Positions 1 through 8,751 are shown, counted from the first letter of the stretch. The stretch: 64,000 nt of DNA from an uncultured Oscillospiraceae bacterium (GCA_949297075.1 CASFRX010000057.1:1-64000); one strand, 5' to 3'. Notes: a model not told the origin generated them from the letters alone. Program-made: numbers and translations.

Positions 1-318
1 GTCAATATTAGGTTTGGTTTTATCGTGATTTTCTTTCAGCCAATTATTAAACTGCATAGAAGAAGCAATCCAACTTTCATCGGTAACTTTTCTGCCGACT
101 GTCATTCTTTGCATCATAGTTTCATCATCGCAAACTATAGCAAGATAATACATCTCAGAAAACAATTCTCTTTCAGGTAAGCTTTCAAACTGTTTTGGTG
201 TACAAGCTCCGCAAACAACACAGGGCTTACCAATTTGTGAAATATTAGCACAAAGCTTCATCCACATTCTGCGATATGCTCTGTAATCATCGTCAGGTGT
301 GTTGTAAATATCGTTCCA
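1..318 (-). pseudogene. C-terminal fragment of a small P-loop kinase/AAA-type protein
   Basis: On the minus strand an open frame runs from about position 357 to the window edge without a start codon. From about position 318 it reads like the middle and tail of a small nucleotide-kinase-like protein, including WNDIYNTPDDDYRAYRRMW and then KPCVVCGACTPKQFE. No Walker A motif is present. The N-terminal half appears to be missing, and the fragment sits in the +1 frame relative to the acetyltransferase fragment immediately upstream (293-538). The simplest reading is a deletion that removed the 3' part of an acetyltransferase gene and the 5' part of this kinase gene. The frame continues beyond base 1, so its true end is unseen. 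The family assignment is from general resemblance and is tentative. Confidence 0.5.
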
Positions 319-538
319 GGCTAGCCCAATGATAATAATTATCGTTAGAATATTCTTTTAACCATTCATCTATAATGCTTTGGCTTATCGCCTCGCTAGA
401 GTGTGTCTGCCACATTAAGTATTTAGTGACTTCGGAATCTGACGCCCAGTTTTTGTACATTGCACCGGCATCTTTGTTGACAAATCTCCTTAAAATCAAT
501 CTTTCGGTTTCTAATCTTTGAGTTCCGCAATGTTTCAC
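293..538 (-). pseudogene. N-terminal fragment of a GNAT (RimJ/RimL-type) acetyltransferase
   Basis: The frame starts at a GTG at 538 with AAGGA upstream. It carries the usual RimJ/RimL-like opening (TQRLETERLILRRFVNKD, then MYKNWASDSEVTKYL) expected of an acetyl-CoA-dependent N-acetyltransferase. Intact members are about 160-190 residues, but this frame ends after 81 residues. Homology is lost near residue 70, where the sequence becomes the kinase-like fragment in another frame. The acetyl-CoA binding motif is absent, so the product should be inactive. It is read here as a gene remnant at a deletion junction. A frameshift in the assembly is a less likely alternative, because the downstream sequence belongs to a different family. 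Confidence 0.65.
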
Positions 539-651
539 ATGCTTTATCCTTTCTATATAAATTCCAATCTATCTTTCTCTTTAAATTTATTATACACCAA
601 AACTATGAATATTTCTACTAACCCTCGTTTTGCTTTTGCAACACATCTGCT

Positions 652-690
652 GAATAAAAAATTGGCATAATGCTTTTCACATTATGCCAA
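652..690 (-). terminator. Rho-independent terminator of the aro operon
   Basis: An 11-base-pair perfect stem (TTGGCATAATG with CATTATGCCAA, 662-672 and 680-690, 7-base loop) lies about 40 bases after the aroQ stop. Read on the minus strand it is followed by a TTTTTTATTC tract (652-661). Confidence 0.85.
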
Positions 691-730
691 CGACCGCCGA
701 TAAATGCGCCCCATACCACTTTGAAAAATT

Positions 731-1153
731 CTATTTTGTCAATATGTCTATGGCTTTAAGATATCCGTTAAAGCCTTTGCCCTTTACCGTAGCAACGCAT
801 CCTGAGCGAATGTAAGATGTTTTTCTGAAATCCTCTCTTGCATCGGGGTCGGAAATATGAACCTCAACAGTGGGTATGCCGACGGTTTTAACAGCGTCAA
901 GCAAGGCGACGCTTGTGTGGGTATAAGCGCCCGGATTTATTACAATACCGTCCGTGTTGCCGTAAGCCTCTTGGATCTTATCAACAAGACAGCCCTCATG
1001 GTTGCTTTGATAAAATTCAACCTCAATGTTTTTTTGTTTGCAGTGTTCAGCTATTAATTCAACCAAATCGTTGTAGGTCTGCTTACCGTAAATTTGGGGT
1101 TCACGGATACCCAGCATATTGAGATTGGGACCGTTAATTACAAGTATTTTCAT
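731..1153 (-). CDS. aroQ: 3-dehydroquinate dehydratase, type II
   Basis: The 140-residue product has the type II dehydroquinase opening ILVINGPNLNMLGIREPQIYG and the later INPGAYTHTSVALLDA and VEVHISDP motifs that form the active site. It converts 3-dehydroquinate to 3-dehydroshikimate, step 3 of the shikimate pathway, as a cytoplasmic dodecamer in this family. The ATG at 1153 is preferred over a TTG three codons upstream because the family starts with MKIL and AAAGGG lies at a suitable distance. The start lies inside the 3' end of aroE/aroK (20-base overlap), so translation is probably coupled. It is the last gene of the operon, and a terminator follows. Confidence 0.95.
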   Translation of the reverse strand: MKILVINGPNLNMLGIREPQIYGKQTYNDLVELIAEHCKQKNIEVEFYQSNHEGCLVDKIQEAYGNTDGIVINPGAYTHTSVALLDAVKTVGIPTVEVHISDPDAREDFRKTSYIRSGCVATVKGKGFNGYLKAIDILTK

Positions 1154-2378
1154 TATAGCCAAGCCCTTTCAAAATTCTTTTTACAGTTTCTTCTGCGTCT
1201 TGAGAAACTTCAACGGTTATGTCGCTTACAGCTTTGTAATGGGGCAGACGGGCCTCAAACATTTTTTGAAGTTTGCCGTCAGCGCTCAAGGGTCTGCCGT
1301 CAGTTGCAAGATGGGCTATATCTCTGCTGAGGAAAACTACTTTTGCATTTTGTCTGAGAGCAGCTTTGTTTTCGTCTCGTAAAATTGCGCCGCCGCCTGT
1401 GGCAATGATTTTTGAGCTGAGTTTACCTGCTGTTTTTACGGCGTTTGTTTCGGCGTTTCGGAAATACTCTTCGCCTTTTTCGGCAAAAATTTGAGGTATT
1501 GGTATACCCTCCGCTTCTTCTACCAGTTGATCGGTGTCTATAAATTCTCTGCCGAGCTTTTGGGCAAGAGCTTTTGCCGCTGTGGATTTTCCGCAGCCGG
1601 GCATACCCACAAGAACAATGTTTTCCATTTCATTCTCAAGGGAAGACAGAATACTGAGAGCTTTCTGCGGCTCGAATTTTGTTCCGATGAAGCTTTCTGC
1701 CGCCTTAACAGCCTGAGCGCAGAGCATGACGAGCCCGTTAATGTTTGGAATATTCAATTCTTCGGCATCAAGCAAAAATCTTGTTTTGGCAGGATTATAA
1801 ATCAAATCCGCAACACCCTTGCAGTTCTTAAAGATGCTGAGGTTGATTAAACGCTCGCCGTTGTTGGGATACATTCCAACGGGTGTGCCGTTAAAAATGT
1901 AATCAGCGTTGGCGTGCTTTTCAATGTTAATGTAGTTATCGGTTTGACTTCGCTGTGAAATTACGGCAATTTCTTTTGCTCCTCTGTCACGGCAAACAGC
2001 AATAACGGTTTGGCTTGCGCCGCCGTTGCCTAAGATAACAACCTTTTTGTCTTTAACATCAAAGCCTGCTGCGTCCAGTAAAAATGAGAAACCGTAATAA
2101 TCCGTGTTATCGCCGTAAAGAGAGCCGTCGGGCAGCCTTGTTACGGTGTTGACCGAGCCGATTTTTTTGGCTGAATCGGAGAGCTTAGCCATGTAGGGGA
2201 TTACCGTTTGTTTGTACGGTATGGTTACATTCATGCCGTCAAACTCATTTGAGTGCATGAATTCTTCGATTTCTTCAGGCTCTTTTTCGTACAGAGGATA
2301 TTCGTAATCGCCTAAATAAGCATGAATTTGCGGAGAATAGCTGTGGCCGAGCTTGCGGCCTAATAATCCGAAACGCAT
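1134..2378 (-). CDS. aroE-aroK: Bifunctional shikimate dehydrogenase / shikimate kinase (AroE-AroK fusion)
   Basis: One 414-residue frame carries two enzymes. Residues 1-245 are shikimate dehydrogenase, with GHSYSPQIH, NVTIPYKQ, NTVTR and the NADP-binding GNGGASQT. Residues 251-414 are shikimate kinase, with Walker A GMPGCGKST (258-266), FIDTD, GGGAIL and a DGRPL lid. It reduces 3-dehydroshikimate and then phosphorylates shikimate, two consecutive pathway steps. The usual separate genes are about 280 and 165 residues, so both domains are full length or nearly so. Start ATG at 2378 has AAGGCGG upstream. It lies 12 bases after pheA. Confidence 0.93.
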   Translation of the reverse strand: MRFGLLGRKLGHSYSPQIHAYLGDYEYPLYEKEPEEIEEFMHSNEFDGMNVTIPYKQTVIPYMAKLSDSAKKIGSVNTVTRLPDGSLYGDNTDYYGFSFLLDAAGFDVKDKKVVILGNGGASQTVIAVCRDRGAKEIAVISQRSQTDNYINIEKHANADYIFNGTPVGMYPNNGERLINLSIFKNCKGVADLIYNPAKTRFLLDAEELNIPNINGLVMLCAQAVKAAESFIGTKFEPQKALSILSSLENEMENIVLVGMPGCGKSTAAKALAQKLGREFIDTDQLVEEAEGIPIPQIFAEKGEEYFRNAETNAVKTAGKLSSKIIATGGGAILRDENKAALRQNAKVVFLSRDIAHLATDGRPLSADGKLQKMFEARLPHYKAVSDITVEVSQDAEETVKRILKGLGYNENTCN

Positions 2379-2390
2379 TGTTATACCGCC

Positions 2391-3533
2391 TTAAACAATT
2401 TCAGAATAGCTTCCGAGATAAACAAAGCTTTCAAGCTCATTTTCAAGCTCGCATATGAGCCGGGACAGAGCAGGGGAGTAAATGGAAGCATTTACATCGA
2501 AATAGAACATGAATTCAAAATCACTGCCGGCAATAGGTCGGCTTTCGAGCTTTGTTATGTTTATGTTGTGAGCATAGAAACGGGAAATTATGCGGTAAAG
2601 CGAACCGGGCTTGTGGGGAAGGACGAGCATAAGGCTGGTGCGGTCTGCTCCGGGATAAATCTCGGGCTTTTTGGATATGCAAATAAAGCGTGTGTAGTTG
2701 CTTCCTTTGTTTTGCACAGCCCTTTTGAGAACGGAAAGCGAATACAGTTCAGCGCAGCTTGCAGAACCGAGAGCCGCCAAATCATTGCGGTCGGAGTTGG
2801 CAACTGCCTGCGCCGCAAGGGCAGTGTTTGCATAGGTTGTGATTTTAACATCTTTGAGGTTACCTAAAAATTCACTGCATTGGTTAATCGCCTGTTCGTG
2901 AGATACGATTTCTTTTATGTCTTCAAGCTTTACGCCGGGTTTGGTGAGCAGGCAGTGATTAATCTGTATTCTCGTGCTGCGGACAATATAGAAGCTGTGC
3001 TTGGTCATCAGGTCATAAATGTGATTAACCGAGCCGGCTGTGCTGTTCTCAATGGGAAGCACACCGTAGCGGCAAAGCCCTTTATCAACTGCGTTGAAAA
3101 CACCTTCAAAAGAGTTGCAATAAACAATATTCGGCAAGCTGAAAAGCTTTTGAGCAGCAGATTGTGAGTATGCACCCTCAGTACCCTGGCAGGCTATGCT
3201 CGCTTTTTCGGGGAATAGCTTGTCTGTGCTTTCCAATGCTGTTGAAATCACTTCTTCGTATTTGGATTTAGGAAGCATGAGCTTGCTTTGGTAAGCTCGT
3301 GAAAGCTCCATGAGCAAAGAAAACATAACCCTTGTGCTTGCCTCGTGCTCTTTGCCTGCAAGCTCGGAAACACGCAGAAGCAAATCTCTCTCTCTGTGCG
3401 GATCATATATTTTCATGCCGTTTTCTTTTTTATATTTCGCAACGGCCGCCGCCTTTTCCATTCGCTCTTTTAGCAGAGCAACAAGCTGAGAGTCGATGCT
3501 GTCTATGTCTTTTCTGATTTCTTGTAAATCCAT
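2391..3533 (-). CDS. pheA: Bifunctional chorismate mutase / prephenate dehydratase (P-protein)
   Basis: Of 380 residues, roughly the first 90 form an AroQ-type chorismate mutase helix bundle (IRKDIDSIDSQLVALLKERM). Residues 110-290 form prephenate dehydratase (ACQGTEGAYSQSAA, VLPIENSTAGSV). The last 80 form an ACT domain (LVLPHKPGSLYRIISRF, LESRP) that in this family binds phenylalanine for feedback inhibition. The product converts chorismate to prephenate and then to phenylpyruvate. The start is taken at ATG 3533, 9 bases after GAGG. A TTG at 3548 would overlap aroC but lacks its own site. Operon neighbour of aroC and aroE/K. Confidence 0.95.
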   Translation of the reverse strand: MDLQEIRKDIDSIDSQLVALLKERMEKAAAVAKYKKENGMKIYDPHRERDLLLRVSELAGKEHEASTRVMFSLLMELSRAYQSKLMLPKSKYEEVISTALESTDKLFPEKASIACQGTEGAYSQSAAQKLFSLPNIVYCNSFEGVFNAVDKGLCRYGVLPIENSTAGSVNHIYDLMTKHSFYIVRSTRIQINHCLLTKPGVKLEDIKEIVSHEQAINQCSEFLGNLKDVKITTYANTALAAQAVANSDRNDLAALGSASCAELYSLSVLKRAVQNKGSNYTRFICISKKPEIYPGADRTSLMLVLPHKPGSLYRIISRFYAHNINITKLESRPIAGSDFEFMFYFDVNASIYSPALSRLICELENELESFVYLGSYSEIV

Positions 3534-3544
3534 TTCTTTATTCC

Positions 3545-4636
3545 TCAATCTTTCAGATGGCTTATGAATAAATCCGCTATAACTACAGCCGCTGCCGCCT
3601 CAACGCAGGGTACGGCACGCTGAACAATGCAGGGGTCGTGTCTGCCTTTGATGTTAAGCGTAGTGTCGGTCTTATTCTCAAATGAAACTGTGTTTTGCGT
3701 TTTGGCTATGGACGGCGTGGGTTTAAATGCAACTTTAAAAATAAGGGGCATAGAGTTTGAAATTCCGCCTAATATTCCGCCGCAGTTGTTAGTGCGTGTG
3801 CGGATTTCGCCGTTTTCATCGCAGTAGTATTCATCGTTATTTTCACTGCCGTACATATTTGCCGCTTCAAAGCCTGCGCCGAATTCAAGCCCTTTAACTG
3901 CCGGTATACCGAAAACAGCCTCGGCAATTCTGCTTTCAAGTCCGCCGAACATAGGCTCGCCTATGCCAACGGGCAAGCCGACAACAGCACATTCAATCGT
4001 GCCGCCGACTGAATCGCAATCACCTTTTGCAGCAAGAATTTCCGCCTGCATCTTTTCCGCCTTTTCATCGTCAATGCAAGTGAAAGCCTTTTGTTTTAAG
4101 CTGTTGAGCTGATTGGCAGTTACATTAACTCTATCAAATTTTTCATCTTCAACGCCGTGAACGGAAGCGATGTGAGCGCCGATTGTTATTCCCTTTGCTT
4201 CAAGCCACTGCATCAGAATACCGCCTGCAATGCAAAGAGGAGCCGTCAATCTGCCGGAAAAATGTCCGCCGCCTGTAGGGTCATTGAATGAACTGTATTT
4301 TACCCTCGCTGCGTAATCTGCATGTCCGGGTCGAGGCGTGTCCCAAATAGCGGAATAATCCTTCGGGTGCTGATCCTTGTTGAAAATAGCGGCGCAGAGG
4401 GGAGCTCCGTTGGTTTTTCCGTCAGTAAGTCCCGAAAGAAACTGCACTTCGTCAGCCTCTTTACGCATTGTAGAAAATCTGTCTTTGCCCGGTGCACGCC
4501 TTGCCATGAATCCGGCAAGCTTTTCTGAGTCAATTTCAATTCCTGCGGGTAAGCCGTCTATGGTTACTCCGATAGCAGGGGAGTGGGATTGACCGAAGAT
4601 TGTCATTTTAATGTTTTGACCTATGCTTGATGCCAT
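3545..4636 (-). CDS. aroC: Chorismate synthase
   Basis: The 363-residue product is full length for the family and ends the common pathway by removing phosphate from EPSP to give chorismate, using reduced FMN. Recognisable blocks are SIGQNIKMTIFGQSHSPAIG near the N-terminus, RPGHADYAARVKYSSFNDPTGGGHFSGR in the middle (RPGHAD..K), and RTNNCGGILGGISNSMP. The first signature is usually GESHG; here it reads GQSHS, with the catalytic histidine kept. The ATG start lies inside the end of aroA (16-base overlap), consistent with translational coupling. Confidence 0.95.
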   Translation of the reverse strand: MASSIGQNIKMTIFGQSHSPAIGVTIDGLPAGIEIDSEKLAGFMARRAPGKDRFSTMRKEADEVQFLSGLTDGKTNGAPLCAAIFNKDQHPKDYSAIWDTPRPGHADYAARVKYSSFNDPTGGGHFSGRLTAPLCIAGGILMQWLEAKGITIGAHIASVHGVEDEKFDRVNVTANQLNSLKQKAFTCIDDEKAEKMQAEILAAKGDCDSVGGTIECAVVGLPVGIGEPMFGGLESRIAEAVFGIPAVKGLEFGAGFEAANMYGSENNDEYYCDENGEIRTRTNNCGGILGGISNSMPLIFKVAFKPTPSIAKTQNTVSFENKTDTTLNIKGRHDPCIVQRAVPCVEAAAAVVIADLFISHLKD

Positions 4637-5841
4637 ACTTTGCCTCCAAGCTTTCTGTATTCCTCAAAAAATGTGGGGTATGATTTGTTAACGGCCTCAC
4701 AGCCGAGAATAGTTGTTTCCTTTTCGCAGGCGCTTGCAGCTATTGCCGCCGCCATAACAATGCGGTGGTCGTTGAATGAATCAACTGTGCCGCCTGTTAA
4801 TTTGCCTAAACCGTTTATAGTCAGAGTGTCGTTTCCCGGTTCTGCGTTGCCGCCGAGGGAGTTGACCATTTGAGCCGTTGAAACAATTCTGTCGCTTTCT
4901 TTAATTTTAAGACGAGCGGCATTGAAAAAAAATGTTTTCCCTGTTCTGAAAGATGCCGTTGCCGCCAAAACAGGAACAAGGTCGGGAATGTTTCCCACAT
5001 CAATGTGCAAATCCTGCTCTTTTTGCGCAAAAAGCTTTGCAATTTCCGCCACGGCTTTGTCACCCTGTATAGATTTATCTGTTAAGTTAAAGCACTTTAC
5101 ATTGTTGCCGCCGATTAAATCGGCGCAAATAAAGAACGCTCCGTTTGACCAATCGCCCTCAACGGTGTAATTTTTAGGTGTGATATACCCGTTATTCGGC
5201 CTGATTTTTATGATGTTGCCTATAAAATCTGTTTCAACTCCAAAATCCCTTAAAACCTGCAGAGTCATTTCAATATAGGGTTTTGATTGAATATCTCCCT
5301 TTATTATAATCGTTGATTCTTCGTGGGTTACGGGCAAGGCAAGCAATAGTCCGCTTATAAACTGGGAGCTGACGCTTCCGTCAATTTCATATGTGCCGGG
5401 CATTAACTTTCCCGATACCTTCAGCGGCAGCTTTTCGCCCTCGGTTAAGCAGCCGTGGGCGCATATTGCCTTGCACAGCTCGCCTATAGGCCGCTCGGGT
5501 AGTCTGCCTGTACCGTCAAGTAAAACTCCTTTACCGAGAACAGCGGCTACGGGCAGCATAAAACGAAGCGTTGACCCGCTTTCACAGCAGTTCAGTTCGG
5601 TATTTTCGGTTGTATTTTTAATCGGTTCTACGAAAAATCCTGTTTCCGTTTTGGTTATCTCTGCTCCGAGAGCTTTCAAACACTGAGCCGTCGCTTCAAT
5701 ATCAACCGATGTGGTCGAGCATATTATATCTGTTGCGTTGCTGCTGAGAGCGGCACAAATAAGCGCTCGGTGAGCCATGGATTTTGAAGCCGGTGCATTA
5801 ACGCTGCCGCTGAGCACAGCCGGAGTAATAATTGCATTCAT
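4621..5841 (-). CDS. aroA: 3-phosphoshikimate 1-carboxyvinyltransferase (EPSP synthase)
   Basis: The 406-residue protein has the EPSP synthase landmarks: PASKSMAHRALICAAL at the N-terminus (substrate lysine), ESGSTLRFMLPVAAVLG (the LFLGNAGTAMRPL equivalent), LPERPIGEL, DGSVSSQFISGLLLALP, EGDWSNGAFF and IKESDRI near the C-terminus. It joins PEP to shikimate-3-phosphate. The phosphate-binding block reads ESGSTLR rather than GNAGTA, which is typical of the divergent (class II-like) Gram-positive enzymes. It begins 3 bases after the aroB stop and overlaps aroC at its 3' end. Confidence 0.95.
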   Translation of the reverse strand: MNAIITPAVLSGSVNAPASKSMAHRALICAALSSNATDIICSTTSVDIEATAQCLKALGAEITKTETGFFVEPIKNTTENTELNCCESGSTLRFMLPVAAVLGKGVLLDGTGRLPERPIGELCKAICAHGCLTEGEKLPLKVSGKLMPGTYEIDGSVSSQFISGLLLALPVTHEESTIIIKGDIQSKPYIEMTLQVLRDFGVETDFIGNIIKIRPNNGYITPKNYTVEGDWSNGAFFICADLIGGNNVKCFNLTDKSIQGDKAVAEIAKLFAQKEQDLHIDVGNIPDLVPVLAATASFRTGKTFFFNAARLKIKESDRIVSTAQMVNSLGGNAEPGNDTLTINGLGKLTGGTVDSFNDHRIVMAAAIAASACEKETTILGCEAVNKSYPTFFEEYRKLGGKVWHQA

Positions 5842-5843
5842 AA

Positions 5844-6893
5844 TTATTTCAGTCCAAGTTCTATGATTTTATGAAGTTCGTGGTAGTCGCATTTTTTAAG
5901 TATGCTTTCGCCTTTTGCTGTGGGCAAAACAAGAGTTATTTTGCCGTGAGCATTTTTCTTGTCCTTCAGCGCTGCTTTGTAAACTTCGTCAACGCTGTAG
6001 GGGCAAGCTTCGGGCAAACTGTATTTTTTCAGCAAAGGCAGCAGGCAAATCAAAGCTTCGCTTTCGCAAATACCTGCTTCAACTGCCGCTTTTGTTATAG
6101 CCACCATGCCTATTGCAACAGCACTGCCGTGAGGTGTTTTATAGCCGCTTAAAAGCTCAACTGTGTGGGCGATTGTGTGTCCGAAATTCAGAAAAGCTCT
6201 TTCTCCCTTATCAAATTCATCGTCTGCAACGACTCTTGCTTTGATTTCAACACAGCGTGCAACTGTTTTTTCGATATTGAAGCTGTCGCTTGCCAATGCG
6301 TCCAAAAGCTCGCTGTCGCAAAACATACCGTATTTTATAACTTCGCTCATTCCGTTGGAAAATTCATTCTTGGGCAAAGTGGCAAATGTATCAATATCGC
6401 AAAGCACCAATTCAGGCTGATAAAAAGCGCCTGCAAGATTTTTGCCTGCCTCTAAGTCGATAGCTGTTTTGCCGCCGACTGATGAATCAACAGCCGCAAG
6501 CAGAGAAGTTGGCAGCTGTACAAAGCCGGCTCCTCGCATATATGTAGCCGCCGCAAAGCCGCAAAGGTCGCCAACCACACCGCCGCCGAGAGCGACAAAT
6601 GTATCCGTGCGGCTCATTGTGCTTTCAGCTGCAAAATTGAGCAGATTAATAAGGTTCTGAGCGTTTTTGCTCTCTTCGCCGTGAGCTATTACGCAGCTGA
6701 AAACCTCAAAGCCTTTATTTTCTAAGCTTTCTTTAACGGTTGCAAGGTAAAGCGGCGCAACATTGTCGTCGGTCACGATGAGTGCTTTGCCGTCAAGACC
6801 GAGAGCTTTGAGCTCTTCGCCTATCTTTTGGAGTAAGCCGTTACCGATTTTCACGGTGTACGGTTTTTTTGTTTTAACATTAATTTCAGTCAT
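5844..6893 (-). CDS. aroB: 3-dehydroquinate synthase
   Basis: A 349-residue NAD- and metal-dependent enzyme converting DAHP to 3-dehydroquinate. It shows the NAD-binding GGGVVGDLCGFAAATYMRG, then QLPTSLLAAVDSSVGGKTAID, and metal-ligand regions NGMSEVIKYG, NFGHTIAHTVE and TPHGSAVAIGM. The ATG at 6893 (MTEINVK) lies inside the tyrA stop region (8-base overlap). A TTG three codons earlier is possible but less likely. Second enzyme of the pathway, third gene of the operon. Confidence 0.95.
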   Translation of the reverse strand: MTEINVKTKKPYTVKIGNGLLQKIGEELKALGLDGKALIVTDDNVAPLYLATVKESLENKGFEVFSCVIAHGEESKNAQNLINLLNFAAESTMSRTDTFVALGGGVVGDLCGFAAATYMRGAGFVQLPTSLLAAVDSSVGGKTAIDLEAGKNLAGAFYQPELVLCDIDTFATLPKNEFSNGMSEVIKYGMFCDSELLDALASDSFNIEKTVARCVEIKARVVADDEFDKGERAFLNFGHTIAHTVELLSGYKTPHGSAVAIGMVAITKAAVEAGICESEALICLLPLLKKYSLPEACPYSVDEVYKAALKDKKNAHGKITLVLPTAKGESILKKCDYHELHKIIELGLK

Positions 6894-7722
6894 CGCTGTC
6901 AACTGCTTCCTTAATCATCCTGCCCTCACGAAGCAGTGCCTTGATTTCTTCGGCGTCATGTGCTTTGAGCGCATCGGAATATTTTTTCAAGTTTTCTATC
7001 ATCAGGTCTATTTCCGTTATGAGATTTTCGGAATTTTCCATAAAAAGCTGAGTCCACATGGTTTCGTTCAGCCATGCAACACGGGTCAAATCTCTGTAGC
7101 TTCCTGCCGAAAAGCCCTTGTGAACCTTAGAACGGGGGCTTTTTACATAGGCGTTTGATACAACATGAGCCAGCTGCGAGGTATAGGCTATATTGACATC
7201 GTGCACCTGCGGAGTTGAAACCGTAACCGTGCCGAAGCCGGCTTTGAGCAGAATATCTCTTAAGTTTGCCAAAAGGTGCATATCTTCGTTGGGTTTGGGT
7301 ACGAGTATCATGGTTGCGCCGTCAAACAGAGTTTCTTTAGAGCTTTTCAGCCCTGAAAACTGTGTTCCTGCCATGGGGTGGCCGCCGACAAAGTTGAAGC
7401 CGTTTTCTTCGGCAAGCTTGTAGCAGGGCGGACAAACCGTAGCCTTTGTGCCGCAAAGGTCAACTACCGTTGTGCCTTTTTTTACTTTAGGTGCAATTTC
7501 TCTTACATAGTCTACCACAGCCTGAGGGTAAAGTGCAACGAAAATATAATCACATTCCGAAATTGTTTCGCCGCTTAGTGCACCGTCAATTATATTTGCA
7601 ATAATTGCGTAGTCCGTTACGGCTGTATTTATATCATATCCGAGGACGGTTTCGCCTGCTCTTTTATATGCTTTTGCAAGTGAACCGCCTATGAGACCAA
7701 GACCGCAAATACCGATTTTCAT
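6886..7722 (-). CDS. tyrA: Prephenate dehydrogenase
   Basis: The 278-residue product has an N-terminal Rossmann fold (IGICGLGLIGGSLAKAYKRAG) and the prephenate dehydrogenase blocks GGHPMAGTQFSG and AYTSQLAHVVSNA, followed by a helical dimerisation domain. It oxidises prephenate to 4-hydroxyphenylpyruvate on the tyrosine branch. There is no ACT domain and no fused chorismate mutase, so allosteric control by tyrosine is not evident from sequence. It starts 18 bases after aroF and overlaps aroB. Confidence 0.94.
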   Translation of the reverse strand: MKIGICGLGLIGGSLAKAYKRAGETVLGYDINTAVTDYAIIANIIDGALSGETISECDYIFVALYPQAVVDYVREIAPKVKKGTTVVDLCGTKATVCPPCYKLAEENGFNFVGGHPMAGTQFSGLKSSKETLFDGATMILVPKPNEDMHLLANLRDILLKAGFGTVTVSTPQVHDVNIAYTSQLAHVVSNAYVKSPRSKVHKGFSAGSYRDLTRVAWLNETMWTQLFMENSENLITEIDLMIENLKKYSDALKAHDAEEIKALLREGRMIKEAVDSDD

Positions 7723-7740
7723 TTTAATTACCTCTCAATT

Positions 7741-8751
7741 TTAATCAAGCTCCGAAATTGTTTTGCGAATTGCAAATACACGCTTTGCAACATCGTCAAA
7801 CTGTTCGGGGGTGAGAGATTGAGGACCGTCGCAAAGTGCGTGCTGAGGGTCGTTGTGCACCTCAATCATTAGTCCGTCTGCACCTGCCGCTGCTGCCGCC
7901 AATGCCATGGGCTTAACAAGCCTTGCTATGCCGCTTGCGTGGCTGGGGTCAATAACAACGGGCAAATGTGAAAGCTCTTTGAGCATAGGAACGGCGGAGA
8001 GGTCAAGAGTGTTTCTTGTGTAGGTTTCAAATGTGCGTATGCCTCTTTCGCAAAGAATAATGTTTTCGTTGCCGCCTGCCATAATGTATTCTGCGCTCAT
8101 GAGCAGCTCTTTAAGGGTGTTTGCAAGGCCGCGCTTTAAGAGTATGGGCTTGCTTGTTCTGCCAAGCTCTTTGAGCAGCTCGAAGTTCTGCATATTTCTT
8201 GCGCCAACCTGAATTACATCAACATTTTCAAACAGCGGCAGATGATGTGCGCTCATGATTTCCGTTACAATAGGCATACCTGTTTCTTTTTTAGCTTCAA
8301 GCAGCAACTCAATGCCCTCGGCACGAAGTCCCTGGAAATCGTAGGGTGATGTTCTGGGCTTGAATGCGCCGCCTCTGAGCATTGACGCACCTGAGGCTTT
8401 AACTTTCGTAGCTATTTCAAGCACCTGTGCTTCGCTTTCAACGGAGCAGGGGCCTGCAATAATTGCAAAATTTCCGCCGCCGATTTTAATGCCGGAGCAG
8501 TCAATAACGCTGTCCTCAGGATGAAATTTGCGGTTTGCATTTTTAAAAGGCTCTGAAATGCGCTTTACGCTTTCAACTATTTCAAGCCCCTCTATAAGGT
8601 CTGTATCAATGGCTGTTGTGTTGCCGACTAAGCCTAAAATTGTATGATATTCGCCCTTGGAAATGTGTACGAGAACTTTTTGTTCTTCAAGCCAACCTAT
8701 AAGGTTATCGAGCTGTTCCTGTGTTGCCTCGTTTTTTAATACTACTACCAT
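7741..8751 (-). CDS. aroF: 3-deoxy-7-phosphoheptulonate (DAHP) synthase, type I-beta
   Basis: The 336-residue protein has an N-terminal ferredoxin-like domain of about 70 residues (VVVLKNEATQEQLDNLIGWL) and a KDO8PS/DAHPS-type TIM barrel with AGPCSVESEAQ, RGGAFKPRTSPYDFQGL, ARNMQNFELL, LLKRGLANT and DPSHASG. It condenses PEP with erythrose-4-phosphate, the committed pathway step. The N-terminal domain is the usual feedback site in this subclass. First structural gene of the operon; GAGGT lies 9 bases before the ATG, immediately downstream of an intrinsic terminator hairpin (8781-8810), so its expression depends on read-through. Confidence 0.95.
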   Translation of the reverse strand: MVVVLKNEATQEQLDNLIGWLEEQKVLVHISKGEYHTILGLVGNTTAIDTDLIEGLEIVESVKRISEPFKNANRKFHPEDSVIDCSGIKIGGGNFAIIAGPCSVESEAQVLEIATKVKASGASMLRGGAFKPRTSPYDFQGLRAEGIELLLEAKKETGMPIVTEIMSAHHLPLFENVDVIQVGARNMQNFELLKELGRTSKPILLKRGLANTLKELLMSAEYIMAGGNENIILCERGIRTFETYTRNTLDLSAVPMLKELSHLPVVIDPSHASGIARLVKPMALAAAAAGADGLMIEVHNDPQHALCDGPQSLTPEQFDDVAKRVFAIRKTISELD

